Assembly (NCBI GenBank): GCA_021648045.1
Contig: JAKITM010000073.1
Coordinates: forward strand, 1-11,553
Length of the DNA stretch: 11,553 bases
Source: Lysobacterales bacterium
Lineage (GTDB): Bacteria > Pseudomonadota > Gammaproteobacteria > Xanthomonadales > SZUA-36
Direction: 5' to 3'
Part shown: piece after piece, positions 5,495 to 11,553 of the stretch
Layout of the letters: the number at the start of each line of letters is the position of its first letter
Numbering within the stretch: position 1 is the stretch's first letter
The notes under the pieces: model-generated
Database searches by the model: none
Told to the model about the DNA's origin: nothing
Seen by the model: the letters and a program-made list of their open reading frames with translations, nothing else
Program-made: the position numbers and the translations under genes

Positions 5495-5520
5495 TTCGGA
5501 CGGCTCATAGGGACCGTGAA
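5495..5520 (+). repeat. Second, weaker stem in the pilG leader
   Basis: TTCGGACGG (5495-5503) can pair with CCGTGAA (5514-5520) as ACGG/CCGT plus TTC/GAA with a 2-nt bulge. The stem is short, and this size of repeat occurs by chance. With the 5433-5471 repeat it is what the otherwise gene-free leader contains; the rest of 5257-5597 shows nothing else I can name. Confidence 0.25.
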
Positions 5521-5597
5521 CCAGCATTCCATGGAGAAGGAAATCCATTGAGTTTTTATCAAAACATTGCATATGAACCAATTTCTCAGGTGGCTGT

Positions 5598-5969
5598 ATG
5601 AATGCTGCCCTGAAGGTTCTAGTTATTGATGACAGCAATACTATCCGGCGCTCTGCGGAAAGTATGTTGCGCAAAGAGGGCTATGAAGTTGAAACCTCAG
5701 AAGATGGTTTTGACGCCCTCTCAAAAATCGCACGAATCAGGCCAGATGTGGTATTTGTCGATATTATGATGCCACGCCTTGATGGCTATCAAACTTGTGC
5801 CATAATCAAAAACAACGAAGAATTCAAACACACCCCCGTGATAATGCTAACCAGCAAAGACGGCCTGTTTGACAAAGCTAGGGGGCGCGTAGTCGGCTCC
5901 GATCGTTACTTGATTAAACCGTTCACCAAAGAGGAACTGCTCAACGCAGTGAGTGAACACACGAAATAA
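5598..5969 (+). CDS. pilG: PilG, CheY-like response regulator of the Chp (twitching) pathway
   Basis: 123 residues forming a single receiver domain with no output domain. VLVIDDSNTIRR carries the acidic pair Asp11/Asp12, VFVDIMMPRLDGYQ holds the phosphorylation site Asp55, MLTSKDG gives Thr85, and LIKPF gives Lys107. Beyond the universal motifs, GYQTCAIIKNN, SKDGLFDKARGRVVGSD and KPFTKEELL match P. aeruginosa PilG closely, which argues for PilG over the related PilH. Phosphorylated by ChpA, PilG promotes type IV pilus extension and, in Pseudomonas, raises cAMP through the adenylate cyclase CyaB. An AGGTGG ribosome binding site lies just before the ATG. It is the first gene of the operon, 41 nt before pilI. 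It is somewhat shorter than the 135-residue Pseudomonas protein, ending soon after the last receiver helix. Confidence 0.93.
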   Translation: MNAALKVLVIDDSNTIRRSAESMLRKEGYEVETSEDGFDALSKIARIRPDVVFVDIMMPRLDGYQTCAIIKNNEEFKHTPVIMLTSKDGLFDKARGRVVGSDRYLIKPFTKEELLNAVSEHTK

Positions 5970-6010
5970 TAAACAGTCTTAACAACGACCTGGGGAGGTC
6001 AAAAAGAAAT

Positions 6011-6562
6011 ATGCAAGAAGGGAGTGCATTAAATAATTCGTTCCGCAAGCTGATGGAATACCATCAGCGTAGCCTGGATTTTGAAAAAACCGGGCCCGCA
6101 GAACAAAAACAGACCACAAACTGGTCTGGGGTAATCTTTCGCTCGGGAGATTATCGCTTAATCTGTGGCATCGATGAAATCAATGAAATCCTCGATATAC
6201 CCAGTATTACCCCAGTACCGCTTTCTCAGCCCTGGCTACTTGGCCTTGCGAATGTTCGTGGGAATTTAATCAGTGTCTGCGATTACATGTGGTTTTTGAC
6301 CGGCGTGAGATCACCCATTGCCAACCATAGCCGCCTACTGCTGACCGATGTGACCGGTCACTCGGTTGCCCTGCTTGTAGACGAGATTTTTGGTCAGCGG
6401 CATTTAAACACTAAAAACTCGAGCACCAGTAAAACCTATAAAAAAACCCCACTTTCTAGCTGTGTCAGTAACGAATACATGGCCAGCGATGAAGTTTGGG
6501 GAGTACTTGATATGCGCAGGCTCTTGGCCAATCCAAAATTTACCACAGGTTCAATTAAATGA
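6011..6562 (+). CDS. pilI: PilI, CheW-like adaptor of the Chp pathway
   Basis: 183 residues. After about 35 polar residues comes one CheW domain: WSGVIFRSGDYRLICGIDEI (38-57), GLANVRGNLISVCDY (78-92) with the conserved NVRG receptor/kinase-binding turn, LLLTDVTGHSVALLVDEI (109-126) and a final WGVLDMRRLL. Such proteins bridge the chemoreceptor (PilJ) and the kinase (ChpA) in the membrane-associated array at the cell pole. GGAGG lies 12 nt upstream of the chosen ATG, a long spacing; the next in-frame Met is at residue 15, which would still leave the CheW domain intact, so the exact start is uncertain. In Pseudomonas pilH separates pilG from pilI; here the gap is only 41 nt and pilH is absent. 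Confidence 0.93.
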   Translation: MQEGSALNNSFRKLMEYHQRSLDFEKTGPAEQKQTTNWSGVIFRSGDYRLICGIDEINEILDIPSITPVPLSQPWLLGLANVRGNLISVCDYMWFLTGVRSPIANHSRLLLTDVTGHSVALLVDEIFGQRHLNTKNSSTSKTYKKTPLSSCVSNEYMASDEVWGVLDMRRLLANPKFTTGSIK

Positions 6563-6629
6563 TTACTTTTTCTATAACCCAGCCGCAACTTAACGGCGTT
6601 TTCATCGACTTGTACACGGAGTCAAAATA

Positions 6630-8657
6630 ATGGCTAAGTTAAATCCCAACCCATCTGGCGATCGCAATACCACAATGTTGGTGTTCGGTAGCGCCCTGAT
6701 TATCGTGATTCTCTTCGTTGTCTGGAATTTCTGGCAACTGAATAGAAGCACCCAGCATCAGACGCAATACATCGCCCTAACTACCAATGCACAAGTATTG
6801 TCGCAACAGGTGGCTAAATCAGCGGCCGAGGCAGCTACTGGCAACCTTGATGCCTTCGATGAGCTTAAAGTAGCCCGCGAGCAAATTGATGCTGACTTGC
6901 AAACCTTGCGTAACGGTAATAATACCGATCTACCCGCAACGCCAGCCGTTGCAACCGAGCAATTGTCAGAACTTGAGCTAACCTGGAGTCGAATTAACAC
7001 CAGCACAGGAACCGTGCTTGACCGTACCGACCTGGTACTGGATCTTTCTGATGCTGCGATTAACTTTGCCGCCTCAACTCCTCAGCTTCAATCTAAAATT
7101 GATCAGGTTACCCGCTTACTAACCCAAACCCGAGCGCCGTCAACTCAAGTATTTGTTGCCGGTCGCCAGCTAGTGCTTTCAGATCGTATGCTACGCCGCG
7201 TAAGTGACATTCTTAAAGGTGGTGAAGGCGCTGTTTCCGCTGCTGACAACTTTAGTCGCGATGCAGCATTCTTCGAGCTGGTGCTCAGCGGCCTGATGAA
7301 CAGCGATGAATCGCTAGGTATTACAGCAGTACGAAACCCCCAGGCATTAGAGTTACTGGGTGAAATCTCGCAGTTGTTTGATGAATCAAAAGCAGACATT
7401 GATCTTATCCTCTCCTCATCCAGTGAATTATACGAGGTGCGTAGTGCCGCTGATGAAATTCTGCTGGATACTCAGGATATGTTCGATCAAGCAAAGGAAC
7501 TTTCCACTACTTATGCTGCACTGGGTGATACCCGGACGCTACCATCAGTCACCGCCGGCCTTATCGGCTCTATGTTAGCTGTTGCTTTACTGGTGTTGTT
7601 AGGCATTGGCCAAATCGGTGCAACCCGCCGGCGTGCCGAGAAAGACACTGTAGAAAACAAACGCAACCAGGAGGCTATTTTCAGCCTGCTGGATGAAATG
7701 AGTTCACTGGCCGAGGGCGATCTGACAGTACAGGCTACCGTTACGGAAGATATTACCGGCGCCATCGCCGACTCGGTAAACTTTGCCGTTGAATCCTTGC
7801 GTGACTTGGTTATGGATATTAATGACACCGCAAAAACCGTAGCCAACTCTGCTCAGGAAACACGGGCCACAACCAATGTGCTGGCTGAGTCTAGTGTCGC
7901 TCAGGAAAAACAGATCGGTTCGGCAACCGAGGCTATTAATAATATGTCAACCTCGTTTGACGAAATGGCCAAACGCTCACGCGAGTCTTCTGAAATGTCT
8001 CGGCGCTCAGTAGAAATCGCCTCCGAAGGCGCCAATAAGGTGCGCGAAACCATCAAGGGCATGGACACCATTCGTGACCAGATTCAGGAAACCTCCAAAC
8101 GAATCAAACGCCTAGGTGAGTCTTCACAAGAAATTGGCGATATTGTTGAGCTAATTAACGGCATTGCCGAACAAACCAACATCCTCGCCCTGAACGCTGC
8201 CATTCAGGCGGCCTCTGCGGGCGGCGCCGGACGCGGCTTTGCGGTTGTTGCCGACGAAGTTCAACGACTGGCGGAACGCGCAACTAACGCGACCCGCCGG
8301 ATTGAAACACTGGTAGAAACAATTCAAACAGATACCTCCGAAGCGGTTGAATCCATGGAATCAACCACTACAGAAGTGGTACAAGGTGCCAAGCTGGCAG
8401 AAGATGCCGGCTCCGCCTTGGATCAGATTGAAAATGCCTCACAAGACCTTTCTAATGTGATTCAAAAAATCGCTACTGAAGCCCAGCGCCAGTCACAATC
8501 TGCAGCGGAAGTTGCCACACTGATGACCAGTATCCGGGAAATCTCAGTCAAAACATCTGAAGGTAGTAGGCAAACCGCTACATCGGTTGGTAATCTGGCG
8601 GAATTGGTGCGCGAATTGCGTGACTCTGTATCTGATTTCAAATTACCAGAAGATTGA
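6630..8657 (+). CDS. pilJ: PilJ, methyl-accepting chemotaxis receptor for type IV pilus control
   Basis: 675 residues, near the usual PilJ size. Layout: cytoplasmic tail 1-15; first membrane helix about 16-36; mainly helical periplasmic sensor about 40-305 (tandem PilJ-type helical bundles); second membrane helix about 308-330; HAMP-like linker about 331-390; signalling coiled coil about 395-670. The hairpin tip that contacts PilI and ChpA is at about 512-553: GIAEQTNILALNAAIQAASA, then GRGFAVVADEVQRLAER. The IQAASAG variant in place of the usual IEAARAG is typical of PilJ. In P. aeruginosa PilJ senses pilus retraction/PilA and surface contact. There is no C-terminal NWETF-type pentapeptide. 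GGAG lies about 9 nt upstream of the ATG. pilK (methyltransferase), which follows in Pseudomonas, is missing; chpA comes next after 81 nt. Confidence 0.95.
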   Translation: MAKLNPNPSGDRNTTMLVFGSALIIVILFVVWNFWQLNRSTQHQTQYIALTTNAQVLSQQVAKSAAEAATGNLDAFDELKVAREQIDADLQTLRNGNNTDLPATPAVATEQLSELELTWSRINTSTGTVLDRTDLVLDLSDAAINFAASTPQLQSKIDQVTRLLTQTRAPSTQVFVAGRQLVLSDRMLRRVSDILKGGEGAVSAADNFSRDAAFFELVLSGLMNSDESLGITAVRNPQALELLGEISQLFDESKADIDLILSSSSELYEVRSAADEILLDTQDMFDQAKELSTTYAALGDTRTLPSVTAGLIGSMLAVALLVLLGIGQIGATRRRAEKDTVENKRNQEAIFSLLDEMSSLAEGDLTVQATVTEDITGAIADSVNFAVESLRDLVMDINDTAKTVANSAQETRATTNVLAESSVAQEKQIGSATEAINNMSTSFDEMAKRSRESSEMSRRSVEIASEGANKVRETIKGMDTIRDQIQETSKRIKRLGESSQEIGDIVELINGIAEQTNILALNAAIQAASAGGAGRGFAVVADEVQRLAERATNATRRIETLVETIQTDTSEAVESMESTTTEVVQGAKLAEDAGSALDQIENASQDLSNVIQKIATEAQRQSQSAAEVATLMTSIREISVKTSEGSRQTATSVGNLAELVRELRDSVSDFKLPED

Positions 8658-8738
8658 TACTTATTTTGCTACAAATGCAAACAGTGACCTATAACAACGA
8701 GCTGCTACTGGTAACAGTGCGGCCTGGTGGAAGATGAC

Positions 8739-11553
8739 ATGTGGCGTGAAGTTTCTAATCCTTATGCAGCCATAGGCTGGATACGAGAAGAGCTCAACAA
8801 TCTGTTGCGACAGGTCAGGATAGGCCTGGAAGCTGCAGCTGAAGAAAATGATTTGAGCCTACTTGAAAATGCAGAAAATGCTCTGGAAAAACTCCATTTA
8901 ACCTTGGAAATGCTCCGTAGTCCGGGTGCCAGTTTACTGGCAGATGAAATGCGAGGACTGCTAAGTGCACTGCGCAATGACCAAATCGAGGATACTGAAA
9001 GCGCTCTAGTTGCGTTAATGCAGGCTTTGGTAATCGAAGATACTTACCTCGATCGCTTACAAGCCGGGGGCAGCGATATGCCCTTATTGTTATTGCCTGC
9101 TTTAAATGATTTGCGCGCGGCCAGTAATCAAGCGCTGTTATCTGAGAGTATGTTATTTACCCCAGACTTAAGCGCTGTTGGCCCGCAGGAAATACCAAAT
9201 TCAGAGAAACAAGCACCTGACCACTCAGCTGCAACCAATAAATGGCAAGAGCAATTTAGCCGTGCTTTAGCCAATTACAAGAAAAACCCTAAAGATAAAG
9301 CGATTACTGAGGAGCTGGTACAACGATCTGCTGAAATACAGGCCGGTATTAAAAGTTATCAACAAAAGCGCCTCTGGTGGATTGCAACAGCTGTATTTAG
9401 CGGCCTGCAAAGCAAAGTAGTTGAAGACAATATATCTTTACAAAGTTTGTTCCAGCGTTTGACACACAGTCTGGATGAGCTTAAACAGGGTAACAGCAAC
9501 AATGAACAAATAGCGGCTTTAACCACCAGCCTGCTCTACTACCTAGCGCTTGCCAACAGCGGTAACCCGCAAGTTGACAAAATCCGCGAAAGCTATCAGT
9601 TGGAACAGCTGGTTATGCCGGCAGATGAACTGGATCGGATGCGAAGTGGCGTTTCCGGACATAACCGTAAGCTTTTCGAATCGCTATCAGCGGCTATCGG
9701 TGATGAATTTGAAATCATTAAAACCCGGATGACTGAACTGGAAGAAGGCATAACGGCAGACGATGAAGGTCAAATTTCTCTGGATGCCCTGACAACCCGC
9801 CTTGCCGATACGCTGAGCGTACTCGGCTTGCAACAATCTACAGATACCCTGCGACAAGCCAGCAAAATTCTTGCTAAAGCAAGAGAGGCCGGTAAGCCAC
9901 CCACAGATAAAGACCTGATTCAAATTGCTGGCGATATTATCAGCATTGAGAACTCACTGGACAGGCATGTCAGCACTCTGGGTAGTGCCCGCGAAAGCCA
10001 AGCAGCCAGTACCGCAACCCCGCAGTTGCCAGCGCATGAACTCTGGCAGATGATCGGCAAACTGCTGGGCGAGTGCTTAACCTTACTTGGCAGCATCAAA
10101 GACCAAGTAACTGATTGGCTTTCTGGGGAGTTATCTGCGGATAATTATGCCAGTATAAATCAGGATTTCGAACAACTGGTGGGCGCGCTCAATTTAGCCA
10201 ACCATCAACCGGCAACCAAGGCAACCCGTAGGTTAAAAGACATAACCGCTGGTATGCTCGAACACAAAGAAGTGCCACCTGAAGAAATTCAGGAACTGTT
10301 TGCGGATGCATTCGCGGCCTTAGAAATGTTTCTTGCTGCCGCCAGAGATCAGCAACCACAGTCTGGTAATTTACTTGAGTTAATGTTGCAACGGCTCGAT
10401 TTGCTTGAAAGCGGCCCTGATGCAACAACCACAGTAATAGATCTACCTAAACTAGAGCCTACAAGAAAACCCGCGCCAGTTGCGAAACCACTGGTCGATG
10501 ATGATATTCTCGAAATCTTCATGGAAGAATATGACGAGGTTTATGCAAGCTTGGAATCAGTGCTACCACAGTGGTTGACTGATACCGACAATACTGAAGC
10601 CAGATCAGAGCTTCGGCGGGGTTTCCACACCCTTAAAGGTAGCGGGCGTATGGTGGGGGCTGATGAAATAGCCGAGTTCAGTTGGAAAGTTGAAATGCTG
10701 CTTAATCAAGTAGTTGAGGGTGAGCGCGAAGCTGATAACAACACTTTGAAAGCCATTGCAGTTGCCAGTGCCATGCTACCAGCTTTGAAAGACCGCCTGC
10801 AGGGCGATAGTAGTACGATCGAACCAAGCTTGCTGCCTGAATTCAGCACACTGCTAGACCAACTTGCCAGCGACCATGCCGGCACCGGTGACAAATTAAA
10901 TACATTTATAGAATATCTGCCTGAAGAGCTCAAAACTTGGCTGAACGAGGAACTGCTCGCTGTTGCTGAGCCGTTCATTGACCCTGAGTTGGCGCACCTG
11001 ATTCGGGAAGAAGTTGTTGAGCATCTCGCAACACTGAAAAAATGGCTCGCAGGTGCATCCCAAACTATACCCGGTGACGAACCCATTCGGGCTGCACATA
11101 CTATTGCCGGAACCATGGCCCTGGTACCCGGGGGAAATGAAGAAAAACTCGAGAGCAAGCTTGCCCACGAATTGGAGAATTTGCTCAATCGCTGTCAAAG
11201 CGGCGAAATTGAGTTCAAAAAGACGGCCACTAAAACCGTTACAAAAGTTATTGAACAAATCAGCAATCGTCTGAAAACACTTGAGCAGGCGGTAGCGCCA
11301 GACGATATTAAAAACCACCCGCTAATACAGTCCCTAGCCCAGCATAACAAAGATATACGTAATGAAATCCTTGCGCGGACAGAGGCTGTAAAAGCTGCTT
11401 CTGAGAGAGCCGCTGCTGAGAAGGCTGCTGCTGAGAAAGCTGCTGCTGAGAAGGCTGCTGCTGAGAAAGCCGCTACTGAGAAAGCCGCTACTGAGAGAGC
11501 CGCTACTGAGAAAGCCGCTACTGAGAAAGCCGCTACTGAGAGAGCTGCTACTG
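8739..11553 (+). CDS. chpA: ChpA, giant CheA-type hybrid histidine kinase, N-terminal part (runs off the window)
   Basis: 938 codons with no stop; the frame is open from 8715 and ATG 8739 is chosen because it begins the conserved region (a GTG at 8727 is possible). P. aeruginosa ChpA is about 2,470 residues with several Hpt domains, a CheA kinase core, a CheW domain and a receiver, so about 40% is seen here and the kinase core is outside. Residues about 1-130 and 150-570 are helical regions resembling degenerate Hpt units, also found in FimL, with no HxxKG. The first clear Hpt domain is at about 585-690 with FHTLKGSGRMVGA, phosphorylatable His630. A second, divergent one has AAHTIAGTMALV with His787. 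From residue 886 the protein is a TolA-like AA(A/T)E(K/R) repeat. The kinase would take input from PilJ-PilI and phosphorylate PilG. Confidence 0.93.
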   Translation, partial: MWREVSNPYAAIGWIREELNNLLRQVRIGLEAAAEENDLSLLENAENALEKLHLTLEMLRSPGASLLADEMRGLLSALRNDQIEDTESALVALMQALVIEDTYLDRLQAGGSDMPLLLLPALNDLRAASNQALLSESMLFTPDLSAVGPQEIPNSEKQAPDHSAATNKWQEQFSRALANYKKNPKDKAITEELVQRSAEIQAGIKSYQQKRLWWIATAVFSGLQSKVVEDNISLQSLFQRLTHSLDELKQGNSNNEQIAALTTSLLYYLALANSGNPQVDKIRESYQLEQLVMPADELDRMRSGVSGHNRKLFESLSAAIGDEFEIIKTRMTELEEGITADDEGQISLDALTTRLADTLSVLGLQQSTDTLRQASKILAKAREAGKPPTDKDLIQIAGDIISIENSLDRHVSTLGSARESQAASTATPQLPAHELWQMIGKLLGECLTLLGSIKDQVTDWLSGELSADNYASINQDFEQLVGALNLANHQPATKATRRLKDITAGMLEHKEVPPEEIQELFADAFAALEMFLAAARDQQPQSGNLLELMLQRLDLLESGPDATTTVIDLPKLEPTRKPAPVAKPLVDDDILEIFMEEYDEVYASLESVLPQWLTDTDNTEARSELRRGFHTLKGSGRMVGADEIAEFSWKVEMLLNQVVEGEREADNNTLKAIAVASAMLPALKDRLQGDSSTIEPSLLPEFSTLLDQLASDHAGTGDKLNTFIEYLPEELKTWLNEELLAVAEPFIDPELAHLIREEVVEHLATLKKWLAGASQTIPGDEPIRAAHTIAGTMALVPGGNEEKLESKLAHELENLLNRCQSGEIEFKKTATKTVTKVIEQISNRLKTLEQAVAPDDIKNHPLIQSLAQHNKDIRNEILARTEAVKAASERAAAEKAAAEKAAAEKAAAEKAATEKAATERAATEKAATEKAATERAAT
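11394..11553 (+). repeat. 15-bp tandem repeat inside chpA encoding AA(A/T)E(K/R)
   Basis: Ten full 15-bp units and the start of an eleventh, in frame, reach the window end (ChpA residues 886 onwards). Units 2-5 are GCTGCTGCTGAGAAR variants and the later ones GCCGCTACTGAGARA. The order of Lys and Arg codons also shows 30-bp and 45-bp higher-order periods, a sign of recent unit duplication. The peptide should form a long charged single alpha-helix, like the TolA stalk. The full repeat length is not visible. Confidence 0.9.

Noticed and set aside
5531..5551. Six-codon ORF (ATG...TGA) in the pilG leader, and an out-of-frame ATG at 5573 that overlaps the pilG start
   Set aside because: Neither has a Shine-Dalgarno sequence; such short frames are expected by chance.
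7145..7399. Leftward open frames inside pilJ (also 6758-7006 and 7511-7846)
   Set aside because: They lie opposite well-supported pilJ coding sequence and show no protein family features.
10706..11318. Leftward open frames opposite chpA
   Set aside because: Antisense to a continuous chpA frame with Hpt motifs; Ser-rich composition typical of antisense reading.
11394..11553. CRISPR array or IS-related repeat
   Set aside because: The repeat is 15 bp, has no spacers, keeps the chpA reading frame and encodes a regular pentapeptide.

Overview
The window suggests a gammaproteobacterium of the Pseudomonadales/Cellvibrionales type. From 2323 rightwards the gene order matches the known Pseudomonas aeruginosa arrangement yqgF-yqgE-tonB3-gshB (leftward) and pilG-pilI-pilJ-chpA (rightward), and the protein motifs agree with it. 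No species can be named from the sequence alone.

Region 1, accessory (1-2322). This stretch is a patchwork of mobile-element and toxin-antitoxin debris: the last 67 codons and right end of an IS3-family insertion sequence; a leftward DinJ/YafQ-type toxin-antitoxin pair whose toxin stop codon appears to come from the IS end; a poorly conserved segment with inverted repeats and a small leftward gene with a strong Shine-Dalgarno sequence; a rightward gene fusing the first codons of a ParA-type ATPase to the C-terminal two thirds of a Fic protein; and an N-terminally truncated ParE/RelE toxin remnant. In Pseudomonas, pyrR-pyrB-pyrC follow yqgF. Here that side holds this scrap region.

Region 2, leftward conserved operon (5256 to 2323). 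gshB (glutathione synthetase), a TonB-family energy transducer, yqgE/algH and yqgF/ruvX are closely spaced (gaps of 16, 60 and 2 nt) and probably co-transcribed from a promoter near 5300.

Region 3, divergent regulatory gap (5257-5597). It holds a good sigma-70 promoter for the rightward operon (5359-5386), a leader of about 200 nt with a near-perfect 12-bp inverted repeat, and a weaker leftward promoter for gshB.

Region 4, rightward Chp chemosensory operon (5598 to the window end). pilG (response regulator), pilI (CheW-type adaptor), pilJ (methyl-accepting chemoreceptor) and the first 938 codons of chpA (giant CheA-type kinase) make up the pathway that controls type IV pilus twitching motility and surface sensing in relatives. 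PilJ would sense pilus or surface state, PilI couples it to ChpA, and ChpA phosphorylates PilG. pilH and pilK are absent from their usual positions. chpA runs off the window inside a TolA-like Ala/Glu/Lys pentapeptide repeat.

I see no clearly new multi-gene system. The most unusual items are the ParA::Fic gene fusion, the IS-terminated toxin gene, and the ChpA repeat helix.
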